Source: Physcia stellaris
Lineage: Eukaryota; Ascomycota; Lecanoromycetes; Caliciales; Physciaceae
DNA length: 64,000 nt
Assembly: GCA_018902385.1 (NCBI GenBank)
Contig: JABSSW010000060.1
Coordinates: 124,001-188,000, forward strand
Direction: 5' to 3'
Under the pieces are notes generated by a model. It had not been told where the DNA came from and did no database searches. It saw only the letters and a program-made list of their open reading frames with translations. The translations under genes were made by a program, and so were the position numbers. Positions within the stretch are counted from its first letter, which is position 1; every line of letters starts with the position of its first letter. Positions 10,515 to 23,200 of this stretch are shown in pieces.

Positions 10515-12122
10515 TCAATCCTCAAATTTAACCCCCTTCCTTCCATCCACATCAATCGCCCCACCCCGATAACTCCCCCTCTTCTTCTTATTCTTCTCCT
10601 TCGTGAACCCCTTCCCCTTCGTAACACTCAGATCCTTGTGCGCCCGGTCCGCATAATCATAGCTCACATACGCATTCGACGCCAGCTTGGGATCGACCTT
10701 CGTATCCTTCGCTACCCTCTGGAAGGGCGCGTTGTCTTTCTTCGCAGCTTTGTTAGGCGTCATCGCTTTCCGCGCGGAGTGAGGCGAGAGGGAGCGTTTG
10801 CGCTTTGAAGGTGCCTCAGGCTCCGTCTTTACCGGGGTGGCGGTTTCTTCTGTCTTGGTTGGTGGTGAGGGGGCTGCGTCGGATGAGGATGAGGATGAGG
10901 AACTGCTCGTGTTGGAGCTCGAGGGTTTATTTGTGGAGACGACGTCCAGGGTTGCGCTTGAGTCGGTGGATTTGGATGATTCTGGAGAGATTTTCGATGG
11001 GATGGCGATTTTGGTTGGCTTTGAGGAAGTTGCGGGCTTGGGTGGGGCAGGTGATGATTTTTTAATGGAGACTTCGCTGTCGGACTCGCTGGATGATGAG
11101 CTTTCGGAGGATGAGGAAGTTGGAGCTATCTTCTTAGTTGTGGTTGTTTCTGTCGGTTTCACTGCTACTTCTGATGTCTTCTTTTCCTTCTTGATAGCTT
11201 TGGCTGAGGCAGCCTTTTTTGCAGTGTCGACTTTTGACTTTTTCGCAGGGGGCGACTGCTCGTGTTCAGATGCCTCGGACGCAGAACTGGAATTTGAAGA
11301 TGAAACGGGGCTTGCTTTACGTTTCAATCTTTTGATGAGGCCGTTAACGGTGGGCTTCGCCGGATCAACCTTTGTTCCAGTAGCCTCTTTCTCATCGTCA
11401 GCATCGCTTTCTGAGCTGGAGCTTGAAGATGACGTAGATGACTTCGCGGCTTTAGTAGCCTTCTTGGTTGGCTTTGATGCGGATTTGGTTTTTTTGGTCT
11501 GCTTGTCAGAGTCGCTGTCGTCACTAAGGTCACTGCTACCGCTGCTGGATGTCTCTTCTTGCGTCGCCTTCTTGCCAGTCTTCCTTGACCCCATTTTCTT
11601 TCCCTTAGTTGAACCGTCGGAGTCCCCTTCGCCACCAGAGCTGGATGAATCTTCCGATTCCGTGGCTTGCTGGTACTCTTTGTGCCAATCTCTGTAAATT
11701 TTTACCAAGTCTGGAAACCCTTTCGGCAGCTTTGCGCCAAGCTCGTGGTCCCATGCATCTAGCTTCTTCCTAGCCTTACATTGAGTCGTGAAAAGTCGAG
11801 ATGCCGGATGAAAGCCATAAGAGGTGAGGAAGGCTCCGACGAGGGTAAGGAGCATGCCTGGAGGAGGTGCTTTCATGGGTGCTGTAACGGACTTGTAGTG
11901 AAGATAATTGATTGATGCGTCACGGTCCTCCTTCTCTTTGCGAAGCTGTTCTTCCGTCTTCGGCTTGGGATTGAGGACTGGGTTTTCTTCGTCTGGTGGA
12001 AACATCCATTCTGGCTGTGGCCGATCTGGAGCATTCTTCTTCCTCTTTCTCTGAGCAGGTTTGGTATCTTTGCCGGCAGCTGCTGATGCACTGGTCGCCT
12101 GGATAGGTATTTCTGGCGCCAT
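10515..12122 (-). CDS. SRP40: SRP40/Nopp140-like nucleolar phosphoprotein
   Basis: Single exon, 535 residues. A LisH-like segment lies at about residues 80-125 (LLTLVGAFLTSYGFHPASRLF). The centre is a long series of acidic serine runs (Ser/Asp/Glu) alternating with Lys/Pro-rich basic stretches, the signature of Nopp140/SRP40 proteins phosphorylated by CK2. The C-terminal SRP40 domain is intact: NAPFQRV, then VSYDYADRAHKDL, then GFTKEKNKKKRGSYRGG and GVKFED at the end. The family acts in the nucleolus and Cajal bodies as a chaperone for snoRNPs and in Pol I-related ribosome biogenesis. The antisense strand is open for 299 codons only because of the biased serine/acidic codons; that frame is not a gene. 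Confidence 0.92.
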   Translation of the reverse strand: MAPEIPIQATSASAAAGKDTKPAQRKRKKNAPDRPQPEWMFPPDEENPVLNPKPKTEEQLRKEKEDRDASINYLHYKSVTAPMKAPPPGMLLTLVGAFLTSYGFHPASRLFTTQCKARKKLDAWDHELGAKLPKGFPDLVKIYRDWHKEYQQATESEDSSSSGGEGDSDGSTKGKKMGSRKTGKKATQEETSSSGSSDLSDDSDSDKQTKKTKSASKPTKKATKAAKSSTSSSSSSSESDADDEKEATGTKVDPAKPTVNGLIKRLKRKASPVSSSNSSSASEASEHEQSPPAKKSKVDTAKKAASAKAIKKEKKTSEVAVKPTETTTTKKIAPTSSSSESSSSSESDSEVSIKKSSPAPPKPATSSKPTKIAIPSKISPESSKSTDSSATLDVVSTNKPSSSNTSSSSSSSSSDAAPSPPTKTEETATPVKTEPEAPSKRKRSLSPHSARKAMTPNKAAKKDNAPFQRVAKDTKVDPKLASNAYVSYDYADRAHKDLSVTKGKGFTKEKNKKKRGSYRGGAIDVDGRKGVKFED

Positions 12123-12439
12123 GACTGGCTGGAAGTATAAAGATTAGAGTGGATAGATAGTATCAAAGTGAGCTCGAAAAAGTTTCAATGTGCTTCGTCC
12201 TCTGGCGGCTTGGCGCACGAGGCGAGCCGTTAGCGTGGAAATGCGGGCTGATTACTCTGACAGGGGGTTGCGCAGTATGGCAGTATTCCGTACAGTTGTT
12301 CCATGTCCTCGTCTTTGTGCCAGTGGGACAGTCCTGTTTCAAATGTCACTTGCCTCCCTACCGAGTATGGCTTGGCTTCGATGCAGCAAGCAGTGATGCG
12401 CCCGTCCCTTAGCTCTGTCTCGGCCTACAGCATCTTGCA
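12123..12439. promoter_or_regulatory. Divergent promoter between SRP40 and SEC3
   Basis: 317 bp separate two start codons that point away from each other, so both genes must be driven from here. No diagnostic motif was recognised. Confidence 0.4.
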
Positions 12440-15400
12440 ATGAGCAACCCCGGCGCTGGAAGACCGCGAGGGCCTCCATCCGGAGTGTCGGCTGGCTCAG
12501 GAGGCGGACCACCTCTACTTACCGCAAATGGTGGCAATCAAAACTCTGGCTCTTCGATGAGTCGAGCGGAAAAGTTCGAAGATGAAAAGAGACGGATCAT
12601 TGAGAGCGCATTCAGCAAGAAAGAGGCCGACGGATCAGGTATTGAATTCATGATAGTCTCCTGTCCCCCGATTGAAGGAAACCGAAGGAGCATTTACTGA
12701 TCTTTGTTCTTCTGCTCAGTCTCCGAATCATACATTACCCACATCCGTATTCTCGAAGACTCAGAGTATCCCTCTACCCCTCCACCGCCACAGTCGCCGC
12801 CCCAAAATAAGAAACCCCGTGTCATTGTTATAGCTGTACGGAAATCAGGACGAGTTCGGATGCATAAAGTCCGGGAGAATAATAATGGCTCATTCTCCAT
12901 CGGCAAGACTTGGGTCTTGGACGACTTGACGGCGATCCAATCGTATACGAACTTGGTCCCGAGTAGTAACGAGGAACAGCAAGCCAAGGAATACGCAGGT
13001 GGCATTGGATTTGTTGTCACAATACAGAAACCGTACTATTGGCAAGCTAGCACCCCGAAAGAGAAGGACTTCTTCATCTTCAGCTTAATCAAGATATACA
13101 AGAAGTATACAGCGGGAAAGCTACCTCAGCTTTATGGGTTCGAGGCGTCGGAGCTAGAACAACTTGGGGGTTCACCTGCACCACCTACTCGCCCGAGTCC
13201 AGCAGCTCCGAATGGATCAATTGGCCCAAGGACACCTGCGATCGGAGTGGCCAACGGTACCCCGTCACCGGATCCCTCTCAGTTAGGCGGGGAAAGGGCC
13301 CTACTGACACCACAGCTTGATAACATGCGTGACTCCAATCGTGGTCCGCGAGAGCGTCCATCTCAGGAGCGACCATTCATAGCCAACGGAATCCCACGTT
13401 CGCAGCCATCTCAAGAGCACTCGCTTCATTCTGGAAGTGAAACTCGTTCCCGTCCTTCACAAGAAGGCTCTTCGCAAAATGAGGGTGAGAGGCTTTCAAG
13501 GCCATCGCAAGAGCGTGTATTACGACCTACGGATAGCGACGACCGCATGCCCTATGTTCCTGGCTCATTCCCCACTTCAGACTTTGTACGGAATCTGAAG
13601 CCTCAAACCTCCCAAAATCAGATGAACGGCCAAAGGTCCGATTCACCGTCCGGCTCGTCAGCTCACAGTGGTGCATCGGTGCAGCCGCAGTCCAATCTTC
13701 GTAAACTAGCTGGAGCCCAGAGCACTGAGTCGTTCCGCAACACATCTGAGAGCCAGAGTAGTCGATATGCATCGAGTCAACGACCGAGTGAGGAGCGGGC
13801 ACGACAGCCTGGTCCTTATCCTGGAGCTAATCGGTCAGACTCATCCGAGGCCCAGCGCCCAATGATTGCAAATAATCCTCGCCTGCCATCCAATCTTCAA
13901 AACGGAGTTTCACGAGATGGAATCGCACGAGATCAGGTTCCACAGGCCCAACGGCCCCCCCCCACTTCAGATCCCGCGTTTAATGCCAATCAAAATAATT
14001 CTGGATCCGTGGCCTCTCGACCAGATCTGCCTTCAATTTTGTCATCCGGGTTTCGAAACAATGACTTACAGGCGCCGTCAAGACTAAACGATAAAAGCGG
14101 CCTTGATGCCGACCATTTGAAGATGGACAAACAACCTCAACCAACCTATGTTAATGGCAAACGCATGCATGACTCATCCGAACAATCGCAGCCGCAGAAC
14201 AACTCTTCGTTGTCCTTAGGCGTTGACAAGACGCAAACACCCAAAGAAACCCCTCCAACATCTAGTCCTCCGACGCCCACTCCTGAGCCGCAAACCGATA
14301 TGGAGGTACATCGTCCTGGTCTAGGCCCGATGATCAAGAACAAGAAGAGTAATAAGGAGATTGCAGCAACTTTCAGGAAAGCTGCAACGTCCTACAACGC
14401 CTTCAAGCCCCGAGCGGGTGGCGCCGCAGAGAAAATGCAAAACGCCAAAGAAGGCTCCAGCAACGAACCGGATGGCATTACTGGAGTCGTACCGGCACCA
14501 TCTCTGCTTAGAGGTGCTGCTCAAGATCAAGTCAAAAGTCCAGGAGCAGATCAAGCTATGATAGAGCCGCCATCAACATCAATTCCTCCCGATCCTACGC
14601 ACCAGCCACAGTCCCCTGAACCTCCACTTGCAATGTCCCAACCCATCTCACCCAGGAAAACGCGAGAGGTTCCAGCTGTGAGGATTAGCACACCTCCCAG
14701 CAAACATCTAAGCGCGCCGGAAGCACCGCCAGAGGAAAAGGCAGAGATCCCGCCGGCAATACCAGAAAAGGAAGAACGGCGAAGGAAACGGAAGTCTGAC
14801 CATTCCGCTAAGTACGCCAGAGCCCTCGGGATTCATCCTAGCCTGCTGGAAGGCCGTACTTACGAGATCGAGTCTGTCTTGAATGACTTTGGTTGGGGTG
14901 AAGAAAGTGAGGAGCGCAACACGTTCGAAGAGCTACAGTCTGGTATAAGTAAAGAGTTGGCACGTGTTGAGGCAGGTAGCTGGCTGGGAGCGATAGAAAA
15001 TAACGACGACAGGATCGCAGCTGTTGGAGAATTGATGGACAGAGTAATCGCAGAATGTGAGGAATTCGATTGTCTTCTGACTCTATACAATGTCGAGTTA
15101 GGAGTAAGATCCACCTGTGCAGTTATTTAGAGTGTTTATACTAACTAATGCTAGACACTAAGCGAAGACGTTGCCTACATTGAAGCTCAATCTCAAGGAC
15201 TGCAAGTTCAAACAGCTAACCAGAAGCTCCTGCAGACAGAGTTGAAAACCTTGCTGGATACTATATCTATATCTGCCTCGGAGTTGAAGGTCTTGAAAGA
15301 CGCGTCTTTGACAAAATCGCAGGGTATTGAATCTGTCGAAAAAACGCTTACACAGCTCTATACTGCCATGGTTACTATAGACCCGAGGTTACGTCAGACA

Positions 15401-17288
15401 GGCCAGCGGACGGGAACTCCGGAGCAAATAAAGCCTGATCGAAGAACTAGTGGCGGTGGCTTTAGCGGGAGTGAACTGAGCTCAATGCGTGCAGTACGAG
15501 ACAAAAAGGAGGGATACCGCACTGAAAGCGTCGATTTCATCCACAGACTCAAGCAGTACCTCTCGGTCAAATTTAGAGAGATGGAAGCAGAGACCCTTGA
15601 TGCCCTTGAGGCGAACAGGAGAGCTAGTATGTCAAGGGATACCACCAAATTGGACACCAAGCTACGAGAGAAGCCCAGAAAAGACCTATGGGTCTATTCG
15701 CCTCTTTTGCTGTTCTCGCGGGAGATTGAGCCGATTGAATGGGAAGATATGATGCGAATGTATGAGAGCTCTGCGAAAAAGCCATACCAAGATGAGTTTA
15801 GAGATAACATCTTCGCCTGGAAGCGCATCACTAGAAAACCGGCGGGAGACGAGCAGGACATACTTTTTACTTCGCAAGAAAAAGAGACCGAGAGCATCGT
15901 TGGACGCAAATTGACAGTCAAGCGAAGCAAGACAGTCCGTGCCGACGGATCTAGCAGGCTGCCGAGTAATGAAAAGGTGCAAGATGGCAAAGTCAACGCT
16001 TATGAGGCATTCGCTGGTGCACTGTATGAAATGGCAGGCAGTATGTTTGTCGAGCAGAATTGCATCGTCAACCTGTTCCATGTCAGTTCGCTCGAAAACA
16101 CGGATTTCTTGGACGCCGTCGGTATAGCACTCGAGGCCAGGACTAGCGGAGACTTGAGCCAGAAACGACTATTTGACCCGGATCGAGCTATGGCGAAGAA
16201 GGTTTTTGCAATTATGGAAGAAGTCTTTGCGTTTTGGCCTTCGGATCTACAAAACATGGCCGATTGGGTCATCAAACAGGACTCTTTGTAAGCTGCTCAT
16301 TTATGTCAGAATCAGAAAGCGTCGCTAATCAAATCCTAGACAAGGTGTCGGCGTCCTTCTATCGCTCGAGTCTAAGCTTGCCGAGCTGGAAGAGTCGAAT
16401 CAAGAATTTCTCACTACAACCATGAGTCGCATACATGATCGCCTGATCACCATGTTCAACCGTTTCGTTGACGAACAAATCCGAGGCATAGAAGATACGA
16501 AAGTCAAGATCAAGAAGCGCAAGGGCGTTATCGCGTTCATGAAGACTTTCCCCAATTTCAGTACAGCCCTGGAGAATATGATTCCTCCTTCGCCAATTGT
16601 CAATACCTTGCCTATTCGGACCCTTCTCAACGATGCTTACCAACGAATAAACAAAGCGATGTTTGAGTCTCTCAAATTTATCGCTAAGGAGAGTCCATCG
16701 GCGGCTCTCGGTACGCAAACTCAAGTAAGTACTGGCGACCTGGAGGATAAGGAAGCCCTGAATTACCACATCCTCTTAATCGAGAACATGAATTACTACA
16801 TGGAAGAAGTTATTGTCCGCTCCAATCCGGTGTTGGATGATTGGAAGTCTCGGGCTGCCGCTGAGATGGCGGAGCACATGGATCTGTACATTTCCAGCGT
16901 CATCCGTCGTCCTCTAGGCAAACTCCTTGATTTTGTCGAGTCAACAGAGTCACTGCTTGCAAACCTGCCTGCCGGAGAAAATGCGACAGCTATTGCTTCA
17001 CGCGCCAGTCACTCAAGGAGTGTGTTTAAGAAGATATTAGCAGGGTACGACAGCAAAGAGATCAGGCGTGGCATAGAGACGCTGAAGAAGAGAGTCGAGA
17101 AGCACTTCGGCGATGCAACGGATGACGCTGGAGGCAACAGAGCTCTTGTGGCCAAAGTTACCAAGGGGTGCGAAGCACGGTATTTGAGCATCAATGACAG
17201 GGTGCAGAAAGTCGTCGCAGAGGTCTACGAGGGTAGCCTGGAGGTCGAATGGAGGAAAGAAGACGTTACTGCTGCTTTCAGACGGTAG
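12440..17288 (+). CDS. SEC3: Exocyst complex subunit Sec3
   Basis: Four exons: 12440-12638, 12720-15103, 15155-16287 and 16340-17288, giving 1554 residues in frame. Introns are 51-81 bp; introns 2 and 3 hold CTAAC and CTAAT. The N-terminal Sec3 PH-like domain (about residues 65-200) has SESYITHIRI, PRVIVIAVRKSGRVRMHKVRE, KTWVLDDLTAIQSY and GIGFVVTIQKPYYWQ; in yeast this domain binds PI(4,5)P2 and Rho GTPases. A long Ser/Pro/Gln-rich linker with repeated RPSQE-type motifs follows (about 240-640). The C-terminal half is the helical Sec3/exocyst rod (coiled-coil after EDVAYIEAQSQGLQ, then VDFIHRLKQYLSVKF, and EQNCIVNLFHVSS). Sec3 marks sites of secretion at hyphal tips and tethers vesicles before SNARE fusion. 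The gene ends at TAG 17288. Confidence 0.94.
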
Positions 17289-18297
17289 AGTTCGGATTGA
17301 TGTACGGGATATCGGGAGTGGCATGTTGCTGGCTTTAGCTTGGGTGTTCAATGGGGCTTTTTTGGCTGGATATCCACTGCATATTTGGGGCGCAAAGGCG
17401 GATTTTGGGGACTGGGAATACCGTGTCGGCAAATATGGCCCACCAGGCCTATTATACCTACTTTCCAAGAGCACATTAGGCAACCACGATCTAAGCTACT
17501 TAAGGTAGAAACTACTTAACGTCACCAACGTAGTGATTACGTTTCTGCAGCTATCGCTTCGCCCGAGAGATAACTCATGGTCTTACTCCACAACGCTGAG
17601 TGTATATCCCGCTTTTCCTACTGATTGAATAACAACACATTCTGAAAAACCGGGAGGTATGGCTTTTTCAGCAGAACTATGCATCAGACGAAGAACGGGT
17701 GCCCCAGATCCTCTCTCATCCTATCTACAGAAGCGACTCTTGCCTTGCTCCCAGTTGCAGAAACGGTGACCCTTCAAGATATCGAACACGAAACCTCAAA
17801 AGTACCCCCAAGAGAATGGAGAACCTCACCTACGTACTCGAACTATGAGACTTTGCGCACAACCATCTTTATGATCGCGAGAGGAAATTGCTATAACGGA
17901 CACTTGGAACCAAAGATGATGCTTGAGTCGTCGGATAAAGGCGTCACCGATCTTAGAGCGGAATTCCGTGGCTATCGAAAACGCCGTAATGCCTTGATCA
18001 GTTGATTCCATCGCAGTTCGAAATCATCAAGCTTACTCCGTGGGGGCGGCACGGTCGTCTTGAAGACATAACAAAGGACCGATGATGTTTCTGGGTCCGT
18101 TAACTGTTGGTGTACCCGACATGAGCGTACATGAGGGGATGTATTTCGGCGTAGGGCTTTTATGCTATAGCTTGATGTCGGATCATGGCCTTTTGTTTTT
18201 ATTGATTCATCGATGGGCTTCATCGACGGCTATGAAGGAGCAACTCGGGGAGGGTATATTCGGTGTGAAGCCTGCACGTGCCAGTTGCACTAGTTAG
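17289..18297. other. Intergenic region 3' of SEC3 with one weak frame
   Basis: A 108-codon frame at 17679-18005 (+) is open but matches nothing I know and has no signal or domain. The rest is non-coding as far as I can see. It marks the transition from the conserved block to the accessory block. Confidence 0.35.
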
Positions 18298-19120
18298 TCA
18301 GCAATAGAATATCTGGGCCTCCACGGCCCTCTTGAAGTTCCCTGTCAGTGGATCTTTCGTTGGTTTGAGTTGGTTTACCCTTCTCTCTCTCGTCCCACCT
18401 TTCGCTCTAAATCGGTTCGGTTCCCGGTGTAAGGCCGCCTTTCGAAACTTCCCCGTTAGGGGGTCCTTGGTTTGCTTCAGTTGCCTCATCCTTCTCTCCT
18501 TGATCCCGGCTTTCGCTCTGAACAAGTTGGGTTCACGAATCCTATCCCTGAAAAAGGCAGGATCTGATTGGCCAAAACTCTTTAAACGTCTATCGAATCA
18601 TACAAACTCGTCGTCATTCTCCTTGAGCGCCAGGTTATAGTATTCTTCAAAGTAGACACCCTTGAAACTCCAGGCATACGGAGCTATAATCCATCGTTCT
18701 TTTGCCGTTAGGGACGTGTCATTACCCAGCTCCAGTAAGTCCTTCTCATTCAACCTGTCTTTCATGGGCACCTCCTTTGTGATATGTTCGTATCCCTGTT
18801 TCTGTTCTGCGGCTGTCTTTCGCTTCCTGATACGATCTCTGAAGAAGGTAGGGTCCTCTTGTCCGAAACTCTAATCTCCTTTCTGACCATATGAGCCCCT
18901 GGTCGTAGAGCTAAATGGTAGTAAAGACGGGTTGAGTAGGACTTCTTCCGAACAATATTTGTTTCTTAATAGTGGGGCTTTTAGCTCGTGGGACTGATGA
19001 CATGATTGACAGAGGAATCATGGCATCGTCTTCGGCCTTAGCCCTTTTCTTTCGCTTCTTTACCTCATTAGTTTTCGGTATGCTGCCTTGCTCCCTGTTA
19101 GCATCGTCTGCGCTCAGGGG
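18298..19120 (-). pseudogene. Decayed, repeat-built gene of unknown family
   Basis: Read on the minus strand, coding-like sequence runs from a basic NLS-like part (KKRKKRAK near 19050) to TGA at 18298. It is interrupted by TAG near 18871-18873 and TGA at 18598-18600. Two modules start with the same motif, SFGQ-(E/S)-DP-(T/A)-FFRDRIR, at 18870-18826 and 18579-18535. The last part is a tandem duplication of a 37-residue unit (18534-18424 and 18423-18313). The family is not recognised. Each SFGQ module is preceded by AG, so an exon-like origin is possible, but the space before the second module is too short for a normal intron. It is either a pseudogene or the remnant of a longer repeat protein. 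Confidence 0.5.
18313..18534 (-). repeat. Tandem 111-bp coding repeat (two units)
   Basis: Units 18534-18424 and 18423-18313 encode 37-residue copies. Both start EPN, then FRAK-G--ERR, then QLK-TKDPLTG-F. The nucleotide period is exactly 111, so the reading frame is kept through both. Confidence 0.8.
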
Positions 19121-19604
19121 CGAGAGCTGGGTTTAGTTGCTAAGAAGTGGATTCAGAATTGGTGTAGCGCTATCGGAAGGGGCAAGGATGGCAAGACTGA
19201 AGCTCGGCGCCCTGGGGTCGAACGGATTCGAAGGCTATTCTATATCCTAAGTTTTAGTAAGGGACCTTGTAGGATACTGGACGCACATACTTCCAACTCG
19301 GGGGTATAAAGTATGGAGCAACGTTGGCTTCTAGATTAGGTAGCTTCAGCAAATAGTACCGCTACATACCCATCCCTCTCTTTCGAATATGATTCAGGTT
19401 ACCAAGAAGCAGTATCTCCGGCCTCATCAGAATGCTCTCCTGCGACGCTTCCAAATGTACCCTTGCATACATTTCTGTCTATATACCTCCTCTATTTCCT
19501 TCTCCTCTTTGTTCTCCTCAGCGTCTTATGATCATCTCGGTGTAAGCCTTGTCCAATATACTCAGGATCAGCAGAAATTGCGAGAGCGACGTTGTCGTGC
19601 TGTA

Positions 19605-20060
19605 TTACGTCCAACGCCGCAATGTGAGATCCAGGGAAGGTGATTTGAGCTCCGCCGCATTTGGGTTTCGTCGTGACCTCCTCCTTCGCCGCCTGCTTTC
19701 TCTTCTCTTCTTATTTATATCAATCGAATTACCGCTTGCAAAATTACTGCTACCCAGGAGCTCCAGCCAGCCAGGCTGAACCGTAATGGAGAATTGCGCT
19801 TGATACCCAATTGAAAACGCATTGCGAACTACCCATACCCGATGCTGTTTTAGAGCAGTATTGAATGCTACTCCGTGATGTTGGTAGTGATATAATGTCA
19901 CACCGCAAATAAGAATCAAATTGCGAGCGTCCGAGAAAATTTTGTTGATTGTCTGTTCGTGACCAGACTGATAAGCAGTCTTGACGTAGGCTTGAGTCCA
20001 ATTCCTTGATTCAGATGGACCGGTGACATAGTTGATATTTGGCTGCGGCTGATGAGTCAT
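19605..20060 (-). CDS. Unrecognised protein with Arg-rich tail
   Basis: A 151-codon frame starting MTHQPQPNINY. There is a mildly hydrophobic centre (NLILICGVTLYHY) and a dense Arg/Lys stretch near residues 117-132. No known domain, no clear signal peptide and no intron evidence. It may be an exon or a chance frame in an AT-richer region. Confidence 0.3.
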   Translation of the reverse strand: MTHQPQPNINYVTGPSESRNWTQAYVKTAYQSGHEQTINKIFSDARNLILICGVTLYHYQHHGVAFNTALKQHRVWVVRNAFSIGYQAQFSITVQPGWLELLGSSNFASGNSIDINKKRRESRRRRRRSRRNPNAAELKSPSLDLTLRRWT

Positions 20061-20097
20061 GATGAGGATTTGGTTTGGCTCGCAAAACGTTCAAATG

Positions 20098-20262
20098 AAG
20101 GAATGCTGGGAAGTCGTTTCAGGTCTAGGACAGCAGAAGATTGAAAGAGTGAAATAAAATATCTAGTGGAAGGCAGCAGAAGATCAAATGAAGAAATGAA
20201 AAAATGCTGAGATGTCGTTCTCAATCGAGGGCAGCAGAAGATAAAATGAGCGTTGAATTAAC
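20098..20262. repeat. Degenerate short tandem repeat
   Basis: Three related stretches share a core of the type GGCAGCAGAAGATNAAATGA (around 20130, 20172 and 20230), two of them preceded by AATGCTG...GTCGTT. Spacing is irregular (about 45-60 bp), so this is an eroded tandem array or a low-complexity patch. Confidence 0.4.
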
Positions 20263-23200
20263 AAACAGATGATCATCCGAAGACGATAGTTTAACAGACG
20301 AAATGCTGATATGGCACTTGAGAAGCTTGAGTCGAAGTGAGAGAAAATATTGAGAACAGAAGAGATGTCCAGAGAACAAACAAATGATCGTTCGAAGTTT
20401 GAACCGATGATTGCTCTCTGTGATGAAGGTTTGCAAGAGCACCGAAGAGCAGAAGTCCGGAACTACGAGACGTGCATAAGTCTTTGGGTGAATATTGACA
20501 TATGTCTCGACGCGTGTTTGCGCATACGTGAGCTGATCGTAAGTAGGATGTATCAGAAGTCATGAAACTGTCGAATGCTGGCGGGAGATCCTCCTAGTGC
20601 TTCTTCATATTATTCTCTAACTCTCCTGAAATCTCATGGAACGAATTCTTGATGTGATTTTTTAAGAGAATAACATCAGTCAGTTTGAAATCGAGATCCT
20701 GACAATAATTCATCATTGGTGGCAAGTCTGAACACAAACGTAGCAATCTGGCTTTATCAAAGCCTTGAGAAGTACGTATAGTGATTGGACGATGAGGGTT
20801 CGCCCGAAGGAAAGACATTGAATCAGAACCCTTAGAATCCGTGTCCCATGTTTGCTGATGGGCTTGAAAATCAGCAAGATTTTGGTTCTTCCATTCCTCT
20901 GTAAAGCTTTGATACTTGTCGAGGTAGATTTTGGGGAAAGCAGAGAACTGAATCCTTTCGATCAACAGAGGAAGCGAGACAAGCGATTGTTTCGTTCGAA
21001 CTTGTTGTCTTGTCTAAGCCTCTTTTTAATTACGATAGATTCTTATGATAGAGCGGATGAAACTTGTGATCGGATTGTTCCCAGGCGGTACTGCCCATGA
21101 ACTCCAAAGCGGCCATGATGCCCGTAGGTTCCGACGAAATCATGGTACCTGACACTGCTATTTGTAAATAGCGAACGGAACGCATGGTGCGTGAACAATG
21201 CGAATTGTGAATGCGTAGCAACTGGGGTATATTCATAGTCTGGTAGCGATCTAAACTCAGGGAGGGTATCGGAAACGAGTCACAAGAGAAAGCAAAAAGA
21301 TCATGACCGAATCCTCTCAGGTTGTTGCATGCATGATGGCTAAGAGTGAAGGAACAGATATGATGCTAAAGATAATTTATCATGTAAATTTTAGACGCAA
21401 GTTTTGGACTTTGGAAGTTGTGGATGAAAGGGGGGAAGTTGCGAGTGCAGCTATCATTTGATCCCAATCTGGTGTGTTAAGAGTAGTCATGCTGTATGGC
21501 GGTGGTGTGTCGTCGCAAGTTCAGCGTGGGTTCTTCAGAGCCAGCTGAAGTACCCTCTAGCTAGGATGGGTACGAGCTTTTAGCAACAGATCTAAGCCCT
21601 GTTCATACGGTTTGGCGGTTGGATTTCTGATCCACATCCAGTGAAGTGGATCTCGGGACAGGCTTTTAGGGATTCGCGAGCTCAAGGCCGAATAAATCAT
21701 TGTATTGTTGTTCAGTAACCTGGGCAGACCAGAAGATCCCTTTCTGGACATCAATGAAGAGTCATGGGAATCCTCGTGGTGTCACGGTTTTCGGTGTTAC
21801 CATCGGCTGGCGATATCGCTATGGCCGCACCGGTAATCCGATCGAGATTTCCGGTGTTGTCGTTGGTCTGACAATACAGCCATGATCGTTCGGTATTCTT
21901 CCCACTCCGATATTGGCAATTCGGTATCGGCATTACATTTCTCAAAGCGGGCGTGCGATCTGTTAAGAGCTGTACTACTGGTAGATTCCCAGTCCTAAGC
22001 CGCAAGTGAAATCAGGGAATACAGGCACGTCTGCGCGAGAAGCGCTCACTATAGCCTGGTTGATGTCAGCTCGGATCTCAAGCCTGTGTCCTGACTGTTA
22101 CTATGACGATCTCGCTTTCGTTTCCGTCTTCCATCTCTTATGGTGTCTTTTATTTCTCTTTTCATAGCCAGCGGAGGTCTCTTCGGTAGCAATATCGCAT
22201 ATTTGTCAAATCATGCCCAAATACGCAAGCATCCCCTTTCATACACTCTTGCTGTTTTCGTATGAGAATGCACGTTGCTTTTATGTGGTACCCCGGAGCG
22301 TGGTACAATCCGACATATTGGCATGTCTGATTCAAGTTAGAAGATAGCGCAATCAATTGAAAGACAACTTACTTTTTTTCTGATAGTCGTGACACAATCT
22401 TAATCTGTTGCAATATTTGTCGCTACAGACATTTCGTTACAGATTGTCGGGACACGCGTAACTCAAGATACTCTCATATTCTTCTTGCGTATGACCAAAC
22501 AAAGGGATCATCAGCTCGATCTCGTCTGAGCTCGAGTGATGATTTATCTCGTCGGCCATAGCATCGTCGTAGTTCATTTGAAAAAATCGTTGTAGTTCGT
22601 TGAAAGGGAGAATCCATCAGCTTCGTCTCGTTTGATACCTCATCTATTATAGTACTTTCGTGATCCATTGGAAGAGGAGGAGCCTCCGTCTCGGTCTTGT
22701 TCTTCTCATATCATTAATCATTATCATCATCATCTTCTTCTTTCTCTACTTCTTTCTCTCTCCTCTACCCACTCTGCTCTCTCTCCCTTCTAAAAGGCAG
22801 ACAATAAGGTTTGGTGGTCTGAGCTGCCTCCAAGGCTCCAAGTGATGGCCTTTGTTCTCTTCGTTGGGGAAATGGACCCGCGTTGGCTTAGACGACCATA
22901 CGCGTCTAGTTCCCATCAATATATAGATAGATATACAGCACGTCAATAGATAGTCGATGTATGATGAGAATACACCATATCCGATGAGAAAATAGCTTGC
23001 AAATTGTGCCAGCATATCGAAAGCACTCTTTTGGTGCTGCTGCTGCTGTTCTAAATATCATTTCAATCGAGTGTCAACTGCAAGGTCTTGTGAAAGATCC
23101 ACTGGTAAATGCTTCTCAGTAAATGCTTCTCTCGTTGACGTGTCTCTGGCGATACATGAAGATTGATCTATCGGGAGATGGAATCTGAACGCCATGAGGG

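Noticed and set aside
10798-11697. 299-codon plus-strand frame opposite SRP40
   Set aside because: It is the antisense of acidic-serine repeats; composition explains the open frame, and it has no domain.
12704-12719. Start codon of the SEC3 main frame at 12704
   Set aside because: It lies in intron 1; the upstream exon 12440-12638 joins in frame to the PH-like domain.
22380-22460. Possible hairpin or tRNA-like structure from GACACAATCT / AGATTGTCGGGACAC
   Set aside because: The arms match only partly, and no tRNA A/B box or T-loop motif is present.
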